The notes under the pieces: generated by a model | What the model was told of the DNA's origin: nothing | Databases searched by the model: none | What the model saw: the letters and a program-made list of their open reading frames with translations, nothing else | NCBI GenBank assembly: GCA_945889015.1 | Contig: CAMDBL010000007.1 | Span: forward strand, 1-48,982 | Source: Devosia equisanguinis | GTDB taxonomy: Bacteria > Pseudomonadota > Alphaproteobacteria > Rhizobiales > Hyphomicrobiaceae | Length of the DNA stretch: 48,982 bases | Direction of reading: 5' to 3' | Position numbers and translations under genes: made by a program | Shown: positions 17,640-25,869 of the stretch, in pieces | Layout of the letters: each line of letters starts with the position of its first letter | Position numbering within the stretch: the stretch's first letter is position 1

Positions 17640-18577
17640 TGGCCGCGCACAGCAAGCACATCTACGAGAAGGTCGCGCTGATCGGCATCGGTCTGATCGG
17701 CTCCTCGATCAGCCACGCGGCGCGCCGCGCGGGCATCGTCGGCACGATCACCGGCTCGGCGCGCACGCCCGCGACGCTGGAGACGGCGAAGCGTCTGAAG
17801 CTGGTCGATGCCGCTTATCCGACGGCGGCCGAGGCGGCCAGGGATGCCGACCTCGTCATCCTCTGCGTGCCGGTCGGGGCGTGCGGTTCCGTCGCTGAGG
17901 AGATCGCGCCGGTATTGAAGCCGGGCGCGGTCGTCACCGATGTCGGCTCGGTCAAGGGCTGCATCGTCCGCGATTGCGGGCCGTACATTCCGTCAGGCGT
18001 GCATTTTATCCCCGGCCATCCGATCGCGGGCACCGAGCATTCAGGCCCAGAATCCGGATTCGCGGAGCTGTTCGACAACCGCTGGTGCATCCTTACGCCG
18101 CCCGACGGCACCGTCCCATCCGAGGTCGCCAAGCTGAAATCGTTCTGGCAGGCGCTCGGCTCGAACGTCGAGGTGATGCCGGCCGACCATCACGACTTGG
18201 TGCTGGCCATCACCAGCCACGTGCCGCACCTGATCGCCTACAACATCGTCAATACGGCCGCCCACCTCGAGCGGGTCACCGACAGCGAGGTGATCAAGTT
18301 CTCGGCTGGCGGGTTCCGCGATTTCACGCGCATCGCCGCCTCCGACCCGACCATGTGGCGCGACGTGTTCCTCAACAACAAGGAGGCCGTGCTGGAGATG
18401 CTCGGCCGCTTCACCGAGGACCTGATCCACCTGCAGCGCGCGATCCGCTTCGGCGAGGGCGAGACGCTTTTCAAGATGTTCACCGATGCCCGCGCCATCC
18501 GTAGAGGGATCATCCAGGCTGGCCAGGATACGGCGGCGCCGAACTTCGGGCGGGACGGAAAGCCGGGGAAGGGATGA
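17639..18577 (+). CDS. tyrA: Prephenate/arogenate dehydrogenase
   Basis: 312-residue TyrA-family enzyme for the oxidative decarboxylation leading to tyrosine. The NAD(P) motif GIGLIGSS is near the start, PGHPIAGTEHSGPESGF holds the catalytic His, and ITSHVPHLIAY and the helix AGGFRDFTRIAASDP complete the dimer/active-site core. There is no fused chorismate mutase or ACT domain, so this is the stand-alone form used with prephenate or arogenate. One-base overlap with hisC suggests coupled translation: together they would perform transamination and dehydrogenation of the tyrosine branch. The cofactor and preferred substrate cannot be fixed by reading. Confidence 0.94.
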   Translation: MAAHSKHIYEKVALIGIGLIGSSISHAARRAGIVGTITGSARTPATLETAKRLKLVDAAYPTAAEAARDADLVILCVPVGACGSVAEEIAPVLKPGAVVTDVGSVKGCIVRDCGPYIPSGVHFIPGHPIAGTEHSGPESGFAELFDNRWCILTPPDGTVPSEVAKLKSFWQALGSNVEVMPADHHDLVLAITSHVPHLIAYNIVNTAAHLERVTDSEVIKFSAGGFRDFTRIAASDPTMWRDVFLNNKEAVLEMLGRFTEDLIHLQRAIRFGEGETLFKMFTDARAIRRGIIQAGQDTAAPNFGRDGKPGKG

Positions 18578-18582
18578 GGTTA

Positions 18583-18675
18583 CACTTTCCCTCCCCCGCG
18601 TGGAGGAGGGTCAGGGAAGGGGGGATGGCAGAGCGGCAGCACTAGCGCCTCCCCCCACCCCACAAGGGGGAGGGG
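18583..18675. repeat. CT-rich inverted repeat at the tyrA/tartrate dehydratase junction
   Basis: Between convergent genes lie C/T-rich and G/A-rich runs that can fold on each other. CCTCCCCC (18648-18655) and GGGGGAGG (18666-18673) pair perfectly across a 10-base loop, and a CCCTCC/GGAGGG pair lies about 50 bases earlier. The left half (beginning TCCCTCCCCC) resembles the reverse complement of the right half. It looks like a dispersed intergenic palindrome of the sort common in Bradyrhizobium-like genomes and probably ends both transcripts. Confidence 0.55.
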
Positions 18676-18681
18676 AATCAA

Positions 18682-19845
18682 CTACTCCGCCAGCTCGCGC
18701 ATCGGCGTGATCAGGTCGGACTTGCCTTCGAAGCCGATGCCGGGAAGCTCGGGCATGACGATGTGGCCGTTCTCGACCTTCACGCTGTCGGGGAAGCCGC
18801 CGTAGGGCTGGAACAGGTCGGGATAGCTTTCGTTGCCGCCGAGGCCGAGGCCTGCCGCGATGTTGAGCGACATCTGATGGCCGCCGTGCGGGATGCAACG
18901 GGTGGGCGACCAGCCGAACTGGGCGAGCACGTCGAGCGTGCGAAGGTATTCGACGAGCCCGTACGACAGCGCGCAGTCGAACTGCAGCCAGTCGCGGTCG
19001 GGCCGCATGCCGCCGTAGCGCAACAGATTGCGCGCATCTTGGTGTGAGAACAGGTTCTCGCCCGTCGCCATCGGGCCTGGATAGAATTCCGACATCGCCG
19101 CCTGCAGCGCGTAGTCGAGCGGGTCGCCGATCTCCTCGTACCAGAACAGCGGATACTGACGGAGCATCTTGGCGTAGGCGATGGCAGTCTCGAGATCGAA
19201 GCGGCCGTTGGCATCGACCGCGAGCTGCGCCTCCGACCCGATTTCCTTCAGCACCGCCTCGATCCGGCGCTGGTCTTCGGCGATCGGCGCACCGCCGATC
19301 TTCATTTTCACGACGGTGTAGCCACGGTTCAGGTAGCCGCGCATCTCGGACTTGAGCGCGGTGTCGTCCTTGCCCGGATAGTAATATCCGCCGGCCGCGT
19401 AGACGAACACCTTGGGGTTCGCCTCGCGACCCTTCATCTGCGCGAGCAGCCGGAACAATGGCTTGCCCGCGATCTTGGCGGTCGCGTCCCAAATCGCCAT
19501 GTCGAGCGTGCCGACGGCGACGGAGCGTTCGCCGTGGCCACCCGGCTTCTCGTTCACCATCATCGCCGCCCACAGCTTGTGCGGGTCGAGGTTGTCACCG
19601 GCGGCGTTGAGCATGGCCTTGGGATCGGCCTCCAGGATGCGATCGCGGAAGCGCTCGCGGATCAGCCCGCCCTGGCCATAGCGGCCGTTCGAGTTGAATC
19701 CGTAGCCGACGATCCGGCGGCCGTCGCGGACGACATCGGTCACCACCGCGACGAGGCTCGCGGTCATCTTGGAGAAGTCGATGTAGGCGTTGCGGATCGG
19801 CGAGGCGATCGGCTTGGTGATCTCGCGAACGTCGATGATACGCAT
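18682..19845 (-). CDS. tarD: D(-)-tartrate dehydratase (enolase superfamily)
   Basis: 387-residue mandelate-racemase/muconate-lactonising fold protein. I recognise it as close to the characterised Bradyrhizobium japonicum D-tartrate dehydratase (389 residues), which converts D-tartrate to oxaloacetate. Catalytic positions agree with a two-residue offset: Lys182 in VVKMKIGG, His320 in IPHGGH, and metal ligands Asp211 (VDANG), Glu237 (WYEE) and Glu263 (TGENL). Long blocks such as YDP-free VYAAGGYYYPGK and GMRPDRDWLQFD also match. The start at 19845 has GGAG about nine bases upstream. It is monocistronic and convergent with tyrA, with no transporter or regulator adjacent. The name rests on remembered sequence, not a search. 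Confidence 0.88.
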   Translation of the reverse strand: MRIIDVREITKPIASPIRNAYIDFSKMTASLVAVVTDVVRDGRRIVGYGFNSNGRYGQGGLIRERFRDRILEADPKAMLNAAGDNLDPHKLWAAMMVNEKPGGHGERSVAVGTLDMAIWDATAKIAGKPLFRLLAQMKGREANPKVFVYAAGGYYYPGKDDTALKSEMRGYLNRGYTVVKMKIGGAPIAEDQRRIEAVLKEIGSEAQLAVDANGRFDLETAIAYAKMLRQYPLFWYEEIGDPLDYALQAAMSEFYPGPMATGENLFSHQDARNLLRYGGMRPDRDWLQFDCALSYGLVEYLRTLDVLAQFGWSPTRCIPHGGHQMSLNIAAGLGLGGNESYPDLFQPYGGFPDSVKVENGHIVMPELPGIGFEGKSDLITPMRELAE

Positions 19846-20004
19846 GGGCGTGTCTCCAAGGACAGTGGCGGTCGCCGGGCCATGCCCCGCGACCTCGCTG
19901 GTGATCCAGATGCCTGGACTGGGCTATTCTGCGCAAGGCCGTCTCACACTCGGCCGTGGATCTCGTGGCATCTCGGCCAGCATGGGTGGACGATCAGGAC
20001 AAAG

Positions 20005-20027
20005 CGCCCGGTTGTGAATGCCGGGCG
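20005..20027. repeat. Hairpin upstream of chaC
   Basis: CGCCCGG (20005-20011) and CCGGGCG (20021-20027) pair perfectly across a nine-base loop. The hairpin lies in the 226-base divergent gap between the tartrate dehydratase and chaC, 44 bases before chaC. Its role is unknown. Confidence 0.35.
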
Positions 20028-20071
20028 AGGCAGGCACGATGGAGGCCCGCCAACGGCTCTGAAGTTCCCCG

Positions 20072-20746
20072 ATGATGCGCGACCTCTGGATCTTCGGCTA
20101 CGGCTCGCTGATGTGGCGGCCGGGATTTCCGTTCGTGCGGGCCGTGCATGCTCGCCTCACCGGCTACCATCGCGGCTTCTGTCTCTATTCGATGCACCAT
20201 CGGGGTACGCTCGCGCGCCCCGGACTCGTACTCGGCCTCGATCGTGGTGGCACCTGCGAAGGCATCGCCTATCTCGTCGATCGCGAGCATGCCCACGCCG
20301 TTCACGCCTACCTGACCGAGCGCGAGCAGGTCAGTGGCGCCTATCGCGAGGCCTACCTGCCGGTGACGCTGCTCGACGGCAGCCATGCGAACGTGATGGC
20401 GCTCGCCTATCTCGTCGAGCGTCTGCATCCCAATTATGCCGGGACGTTGCCCCTCGGCGTGCAGGCGCATCTGATTCGCGGCGCGCGCGGTATCTCCGGC
20501 AACAACGTCGACTATCTTCTGAACACGGTCGCGCACCTCGGCGAGCTCGGTATCCGCGAGCGGGGGCTGGAGCGCATCGTGGCGGTGGCCGCTCCCCACC
20601 TGAAGGCCGGCCGGATTTCGGCTTCGCCCACGTCGAGCGGGCTGCTCGCGTCCGTCCGGTGCCGGCCGTTCGCGGCTCCCCGGCTTCGTCCCTTCGAGCG
20701 CAAGCGCTACGTCCACCGCAAGCACATGGCGGCGGTGGATATCTAG
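20072..20746 (+). CDS. Glutathione-specific gamma-glutamylcyclotransferase (ChaC-like)
   Basis: 224-residue ChaC-family protein expected to degrade glutathione to 5-oxoproline and Cys-Gly in the cytoplasm. The substrate-binding loop FGYGSLMW is at residues 8-15; LTEREQVSGAY includes the catalytic Glu region, and NNVDYLLNTVAHLGELGI is the typical C-terminal helix. ChaC proteins usually end about 180 residues in; here another 45 or so residues follow, rich in Arg/Ser/Pro (RPFAAPRLRPFERKRYVH), which do not resemble the family and may be a readthrough tail or a late frameshift. The start could be ATG 20072 or ATG 20075. No other genes share the strand immediately upstream. Confidence 0.87.
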   Translation: MMRDLWIFGYGSLMWRPGFPFVRAVHARLTGYHRGFCLYSMHHRGTLARPGLVLGLDRGGTCEGIAYLVDREHAHAVHAYLTEREQVSGAYREAYLPVTLLDGSHANVMALAYLVERLHPNYAGTLPLGVQAHLIRGARGISGNNVDYLLNTVAHLGELGIRERGLERIVAVAAPHLKAGRISASPTSSGLLASVRCRPFAAPRLRPFERKRYVHRKHMAAVDI

Positions 20747-20882
20747 GCGAGCCCACCGGGCCGATGGTCGACCCCGGATGCCGACCATCGACACGAACGG
20801 TCTTGAACGACGGGCGGACCGCCGCCACACTGCGCCCGCTCAGTGCCGGCCGTGACGGCGGCGAGGGATGCAGAGGCCATCG

Positions 20883-21707
20883 ATGACGCAGTTTCTCGAG
20901 CACCTGTTCGGTCTCACGGGCAAGACCGCCTTGGTCACCGGCGGTGGCGTCGGCATCGGCGAGATGATCACCGAGGCGCTCGCTGCGGCCGGTGCGCGGG
21001 TGCTGATCGCTTCGCGCAAGGTCGAGGTCTGCGAGGCGCTCGCGGCGCGGCTCGCCGGCAAGGGATTGTCCGGCACGGTGGAGGCGTTCGCCGGCGACGT
21101 CGGCAGCGAGGCGGGGGTCAAGGCGCTGGCCGCCGAGGTCTCCGGACGCACGCGCACGCTCGATATACTCGTCAACAATGCCGGCCGGACCTGGGGCACG
21201 CCGCTCGGTGCTTTCCCGCACCGCGCTTGGAACGACGTCCTCAGCGTCAACCTCGCCGGCACGTTCGCGCTGACGCAGGAGCTGCTGCCGCTGTTGAAGG
21301 CGGCCGCCACGCCCGCCGATCCCGCCCGCGTCGTCAATCTCGGCTCGGTAATGGGCACCCAGCCGATCTCGAAGGGCGCCTACTCCTATTCGGCATCGAA
21401 GGCGGCGGTCCACCATGTCACCCGCATCCTCGCCAACGAGCTGGCGGGCGAGCACATCACCGTCAACGCCCTCGCGCCCGGTCCCTTCGACAGCCGAATG
21501 ATGGCGTTTGCCACCCGCGATGCCGAGAAGCGGGCGCGGATGGAGAAGGGCGTCCCTCTCGGTCGCATCGGGCGGATGGAGGACATCGCCGCGGCACTGC
21601 TGTTCTTGTGTGGAGCGGGCGGCGCCTATACGACCGGTGCCATCATACCGATCGACGGCGGACTGCACGTCGTCTGCGGTGAAGGCGTGCTCGGGGGAGA
21701 CGACTGA
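20883..21707 (+). CDS. SDR family NAD(P)-dependent oxidoreductase
   Basis: 274-residue classical short-chain dehydrogenase. TGGGVGIG binds the cofactor, NNAGRTWG is the structural motif, and YSYSASKAAV supplies the catalytic Tyr and Lys; NALAPGPF and IPIDGGLH end the fold. The ATG at 20883 follows AGAGG at proper spacing; ATG 20868 is too close to GAGGG. The stop overlaps the MaoC-like start by one base, and a second SDR follows. The three genes probably form an acyl-CoA or hydroxyacyl chemistry operon, but substrate is not readable. Confidence 0.88.
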   Translation: MTQFLEHLFGLTGKTALVTGGGVGIGEMITEALAAAGARVLIASRKVEVCEALAARLAGKGLSGTVEAFAGDVGSEAGVKALAAEVSGRTRTLDILVNNAGRTWGTPLGAFPHRAWNDVLSVNLAGTFALTQELLPLLKAAATPADPARVVNLGSVMGTQPISKGAYSYSASKAAVHHVTRILANELAGEHITVNALAPGPFDSRMMAFATRDAEKRARMEKGVPLGRIGRMEDIAAALLFLCGAGGAYTTGAIIPIDGGLHVVCGEGVLGGDD

Positions 21708-22180
21708 TGACCCAGAAGGAACGGCCGGTGGTGCCGCTCGCGAGTCTCAAGCAGCGCGTCGGCACTGAGATCGGCGTGTCGGATTGGCATATCATCGACC
21801 AGGACATGGTCGACCGCTTCGCCGGCGTCACTGGCGACCACCAATACATCCACGTCGATCCCGTGCGGGCCAAGGACACGCCGTTCGGAGGCACCATCGC
21901 ACACGGCTTCCTTACGCTGGCGATGTTGAGCACATTACTCGCCGAGGTGATGCCTCGGATCGAGGGGACGCATACCAGCATCAACTACGGCTTCGACAAG
22001 ATCCGCTTCCTGACACCGGTGAGGACCGGCGCGCGCATCCGCGGCCGTTTCGTGCTGAAGGAACTGACCGAGCGGGACAAGGGCGAGGTGCTGTTCCGCA
22101 ACGAGGTTACGGTCGAGATCGAGGGCGGCGGCAAGCCGGCGCTGGTCGCGGAATGGCTGGGCATGGCCGTGCTGGGGTGA
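21707..22180 (+). CDS. MaoC-family (R)-specific enoyl-CoA hydratase/dehydratase
   Basis: 157-residue single hot-dog protein of the MaoC type. GDHQYIHVDP carries the Asp/His hydratase pair, and PFGGTIAHGFLTLAML is the family's second conserved block. Such proteins hydrate enoyl-CoA to (R)-3-hydroxyacyl-CoA, feeding PHA synthesis or beta-oxidation side routes. It overlaps the preceding SDR by one base (TGATG) and the next SDR begins 55 bases on. Length (about 150) is typical. Direction of catalysis depends on metabolic context, which is unclear. Confidence 0.9.
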   Translation: MTQKERPVVPLASLKQRVGTEIGVSDWHIIDQDMVDRFAGVTGDHQYIHVDPVRAKDTPFGGTIAHGFLTLAMLSTLLAEVMPRIEGTHTSINYGFDKIRFLTPVRTGARIRGRFVLKELTERDKGEVLFRNEVTVEIEGGGKPALVAEWLGMAVLG

Positions 22181-22235
22181 GGCGCACCGTCCGCGCCAGC
22201 ACGGAGAGAAGACGCGACGCAGGGGAGGGGAAGGC

Positions 22236-23165
22236 ATGACGATCAGGTTCGACGGGCGGGTGGCGATCGTGACGGGGGCGGGCAACGGCCTGGGGCGCAG
22301 TCACGCACTCGGGCTGGCCGAGCGTGGCGCCAAGGTCGTGGTCAACGATCTGGGTGCGGCACTCGACGGGCGTGGACGTACCTCGGCCGCGGCCGAGAAG
22401 GTCGTCGAGGAGATCAAGGCCAAGGGCGGCGAGGCGATCGCCGACGGTGCCAGCGTCACCTCGCCCGACGAGGTCAAGGCGATGGTCGAGCGCGTGATGG
22501 CGCAGTGGGGCCGCGTCGACATCCTGGTCAACAACGCAGGCATCCTGCGCGACAAGACCTTCACCAAGATGGAGCTCGACGACTTTCGCGCCGTGCTCGA
22601 GGTGCACTTGATGGGCACGGTGATCTGCACCAAGACGGTGTGGGACATCATGCGCGCGCAGAATTACGGCCGTATCGTCTTCACCACGTCCTCGTCGGGC
22701 CTCTACGGCAACTTCGGCCAATCCAACTACGGCGCGGCCAAGGCCGGCATGATCGGCTTGATGAACGTCCTCCACCAGGAGGGCGCGAAGACCGACGTTC
22801 GCGTCAACCTGCTCTCGCCGACGGCGGCGACGCGGATGACCGAGGCGCTGCTGCCCAAGGAGGCGCTCGAGCTGATGACGCCGGCCTCCATCACGCCCGG
22901 CGTGCTCTACCTGGTCAGCGAGAATGCGCCCTCGCGCGTGATTCTGGCGGCCGGTGCGGGTGGCTTCGCGCAGGCGGTCATCCACGAGACCGAGGGCATC
23001 TACCTGTCCGAGGCGGAGCGCACGCCCGAGACGATCGCCGCCCGGTTCGCCGAGATCGGCGACCTCGCGGGAATGCGCGATCTGAAGGGCGCCTTCGAGC
23101 AAACCGACAAGTTCGTGGCCAAGGCCGCGGCCGCGCGAGGCATTGCATTGCCCAAGCGTGGCTGA
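22236..23165 (+). CDS. SDR family oxidoreductase, (3R)-hydroxyacyl-CoA dehydrogenase-like
   Basis: 309-residue short-chain dehydrogenase of the subtype found in multifunctional peroxisomal enzyme 2. TGAGNGLGRSHALGLAERGA is the cofactor motif with the typical extended loop ending in VNDLG. NNAGILRDKTFTKM and NYGAAKAGMIGL give the catalytic Tyr/Lys. A C-terminal extension follows. Being third after an SDR and a MaoC hydratase, it may oxidise the (R)-3-hydroxyacyl-CoA made by the hydratase. No acyl-CoA ligase or thiolase is adjacent, so the full pathway is not visible. Confidence 0.88.
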   Translation: MTIRFDGRVAIVTGAGNGLGRSHALGLAERGAKVVVNDLGAALDGRGRTSAAAEKVVEEIKAKGGEAIADGASVTSPDEVKAMVERVMAQWGRVDILVNNAGILRDKTFTKMELDDFRAVLEVHLMGTVICTKTVWDIMRAQNYGRIVFTTSSSGLYGNFGQSNYGAAKAGMIGLMNVLHQEGAKTDVRVNLLSPTAATRMTEALLPKEALELMTPASITPGVLYLVSENAPSRVILAAGAGGFAQAVIHETEGIYLSEAERTPETIAARFAEIGDLAGMRDLKGAFEQTDKFVAKAAAARGIALPKRG

Positions 23166-23267
23166 TCCTCGACGACTTCTGGAGTCTGGCAGGGTCGCGC
23201 GCCTTGTCAGCGCCACGTCGCGGGACCATGATGCGCTGCAAAACAGCCATCATGGGCAGGGTCATAC

Positions 23268-24032
23268 ATGACGTCGCCGAAGCTCAGCGCGATCTATCGC
23301 TATCCGGTCAAGGGGCTGTCGCCGCAGCGACTCGAACGGGTGGCGCTCGAGGCCGGCAAGACGCTTCCCTTCGACAGGGCCTGGGCCATCGAGAACGGAC
23401 CGGGTCGTTTCGACGAGCAGGCACCGAAGTACCTGCCGAAGATTTCTTTCCTGATGCTGATGCGGAACGAGCGTCTGGCGACGCTGGAGTCCGAGTTCGA
23501 CGAGGAGGCCCAGACGCTGACCATCCGTCGGGCCGGCCGGCAGGTGGCCCGAGGCCAGCTCGACACGACGCTCGGTCGCCGCATGCTGGAGCAGTTCTTC
23601 GCCGCCTACATGAAGGATTCCTTGCGCGGGGCACCGCATATCGTCTCGGCGCCGGGGCACAGTTTCTCCGATGTCGCCGCGAAATGCGTCCACATCGTCA
23701 ATCTGGCGACGGTTGCGGAGGTGGAACGGGCGGCGGGCCGGGAGGTCGATCCGCTTCGCTTTCGCGCGAACCTCTATCTCGACCGCGTTCCGGCATGGGC
23801 CGAGTTCAAATGGATCGGTAAAACGATCCGGATCGGGGCCGTATCGTTCAAGGTCTTCGACCGCACCACGCGCTGTGACGCGACCAACGTCGATCCGAAG
23901 ACCGGCGCGCGCGACATGGCGATTCCCGCCACGCTGCAACGCCGGTGGAGTCACAGCGATTTCGGCGTCTATGCCAACGTCGTCACTGACGGCGAAATCG
24001 CCGATGGCGATGAGGTCGTGGCCGCCGAATAG
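23268..24032 (+). CDS. MOSC domain-containing protein
   Basis: 254-residue protein with an N-terminal MOSC beta-barrel domain (IYRYPVKGLSPQ) and the C-terminal MOSC core. RTTRCDATNVDPKTGARD carries the conserved Cys thought to bind a molybdenum cofactor or transfer sulphur, and IPATLQRRW and FGVYANVVTDG complete the fold. Relatives work in molybdenum-cofactor-linked N-hydroxylated-compound reduction (YcbX/mARC type). The start at 23268 follows CAGGGTC. It is convergent with the DUF4167 gene and separated by a GC-rich hairpin. Specific substrate unknown. Confidence 0.88.
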   Translation: MTSPKLSAIYRYPVKGLSPQRLERVALEAGKTLPFDRAWAIENGPGRFDEQAPKYLPKISFLMLMRNERLATLESEFDEEAQTLTIRRAGRQVARGQLDTTLGRRMLEQFFAAYMKDSLRGAPHIVSAPGHSFSDVAAKCVHIVNLATVAEVERAAGREVDPLRFRANLYLDRVPAWAEFKWIGKTIRIGAVSFKVFDRTTRCDATNVDPKTGARDMAIPATLQRRWSHSDFGVYANVVTDGEIADGDEVVAAE

Positions 24033-24074
24033 CCTGATCCGGCGGTCGAACGGGCCCTCCCGAACGGATGGCGA

Positions 24075-24102
24075 GCGGCGGGCCCCAGGACCCGTCCGCC
24101 GC
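24075..24102. terminator. Hairpin between MOSC and DUF4167 genes
   Basis: GCGGCGG (24075-24081) and CCGCCGC (24096-24102) pair perfectly across a 14-base loop, in the 75-base gap between convergent genes. It is followed by GTCTTT. It probably ends one or both transcripts. Confidence 0.45.
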
Positions 24103-24107
24103 GTCTT

Positions 24108-25391
24108 TCACTCGTCCGAGCCGCCATCGTTGCGGACGGGTGCCACCGGCGCCTCGGCGACTGGCGTTACGTCACCCTCGCCACCACCCTCCGTCGGTGC
24201 CGCATCGCGTCGTGGGCGGCGAACCGGACGGCGTAGGAACTCGGGCTGCTCGTGTTGCGGCTGGAAGCGCTCGCGGCGGCGCGGTGCTGCACCTTCGGCG
24301 CGTGGCGGGCGACCGACCACCGTACCATTGATGGCATCGAATGCGGGGTCGACCGGTGCCGCGACAGCGACCGGCGGTTGCACCGGCAAACGCTCCGGAA
24401 CGAAGCCCGCCGGCTCGGCGACGCGCTCCATGGGGCGGTCGAGTGGCGGCGGCTGCCGGTCCATCGGCTGCCTATCCATCGGCGGGCGGTCCACGGGTGG
24501 CCGGTCATGCTGCGGCCGGTCGACGGTGCGGTCGGGCCCGCGATCCTGGTTGCGATCATAAGCCCGATCTGGGCCCCGGTCCGGCCCCCGATCCTGATTG
24601 CCCCGGTCGCGATCCATGTTGCGGTCGGGTCCGCGATCTGGGCCTCGATCCTGATTCCGATCGTAGCCGCGATCCCGGTCCTGCCCACCCTGGCGGTTGT
24701 AGTCCGGCCGGCCGTCGCCACGGTCGCGGTTCCGGAACTGGTCGGGATGGCGGCGCTGGCGATCGTCGTAGCGGTTGCCACCCTGCCGGTCCTGCCGGTC
24801 GCGACCTTCCTGCGGCCGATCCTGCGAGCGATCATGGGGGCGATTGTAGTCGCGGCCCTCGTTGCGGTCGAAACGCTGCTCGCGCTCGGGCCGCTCCGGC
24901 CGCTCGCCGCCCTCGAAGGGCTGCGGCTGCTGCAGACCAGGTTGCGGCTCGTTTCCGCGCACCACGCCGGGCTGCTCGCCGCCGCCGTAGTCGTCGCCGT
25001 CCTCGCCGATCTCGTCGTCGGGACCGTCGTTGAGCTGTGGCACTCGGAACCGCTGGCTCATGCCGCCAGCAGCCGGATCGCCACCCTGGCTGATCTGCTG
25101 ATCGCGGAATGCCAAGATGATACGGTTGTAATGCTCGGCATGCTGCAGGTAGTTCTCAGCGAGAACTTCGTCACCTGAAGATTTCGCATCGCGCGCCAGC
25201 GAAATATATTTCTCGGCGATGTGCGCAGGCGTGCCGCGGATCTTGACGTCGGGGCCGTTCGACTCGAACGTCCGCGTCAGGGGGTTTTGGCCCTTGCGAT
25301 TATTATTGTTGTTGCTGCTATTATTGCTGTTGTTGTTGTTGTTGCTGCTGCCACGGCCGCGGCCCCTGCGATTCTGATGTCCCTGCCTCAT
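24108..25391 (-). CDS. DUF4167 domain-containing protein, low-complexity tail
   Basis: 427 residues. An N-terminal arginine/glycine stretch and an Asn/Ser-rich run (about residues 15-32) precede the conserved DUF4167 domain (about residues 35-105: NPLTRTFESNGPDVKIRGTP, HIAEKYISLARDAKSSGDEV, LQHAEHYNRII). The remaining two thirds is charged and repetitive: Asp-Arg-Gly-Pro-type motifs, many Gln, Asn and Pro, then an Arg-rich tail. It lies beside prmC-prfA, the usual place for this family in Rhizobiales, but no function is established to my knowledge. The Asn codons come from GTT/GCT-type trinucleotide runs on the plus strand, which could slip in replication. Confidence 0.9.
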   Translation of the reverse strand: MRQGHQNRRGRGRGSSNNNNNSNNSSNNNNNRKGQNPLTRTFESNGPDVKIRGTPAHIAEKYISLARDAKSSGDEVLAENYLQHAEHYNRIILAFRDQQISQGGDPAAGGMSQRFRVPQLNDGPDDEIGEDGDDYGGGEQPGVVRGNEPQPGLQQPQPFEGGERPERPEREQRFDRNEGRDYNRPHDRSQDRPQEGRDRQDRQGGNRYDDRQRRHPDQFRNRDRGDGRPDYNRQGGQDRDRGYDRNQDRGPDRGPDRNMDRDRGNQDRGPDRGPDRAYDRNQDRGPDRTVDRPQHDRPPVDRPPMDRQPMDRQPPPLDRPMERVAEPAGFVPERLPVQPPVAVAAPVDPAFDAINGTVVGRPPRAEGAAPRRRERFQPQHEQPEFLRRPVRRPRRDAAPTEGGGEGDVTPVAEAPVAPVRNDGGSDE

Positions 25392-25869
25392 GGACTTCCG
25401 TTCTCTCGTGAATCAAAGTCCGAGCCCAAATTGGCTTCAGGATCGTCACTGCCCGGAGCGTGACGTCCAGTCTCCCGGTGGAAGGCGTTGCCGCCTCACG
25501 ATGCAACTGCTTCCCACCCAAACTTCCCGCTCGCACCGGCGCGCTCGCCGATCCGCCCATTGGCGATCGACAGGCAGCGATGCTCTTTCCCGACTTGGTC
25601 ACATACGTTGACAGTCGCTCAGCAAGTTGGCCGCTCAGTCAGATGGAGGGTGGCGCAAACCTCTAACGGAGCCGGCAATCGCCCAACGGCCCATGCAGAC
25701 TAGCCGGCACGCATCAGCGACAGGCTTCACTGCTTCGCGATCATGATGCGCTTTCAAGTGGGGGGGCCGTCTTTCAGCCACCGCGTCGATGGTCGCGCAC
25801 AGCAATCCGCTCTGTTTCTACAGTATCTGGTCCCTGGCCGAAATCCAACACCTTTCACGCTGAGGGTTA
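25392..25869. other. 478-base non-coding stretch between DUF4167 and prmC
   Basis: No convincing gene, RNA or repeat is visible. Short open frames here have no family features or good ribosome site. A run of seven G residues lies near 25759. The stretch presumably holds the promoter of the DUF4167 gene, which reads leftwards from 25391, and the 3' untranslated end of prmC. Confidence 0.5.
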
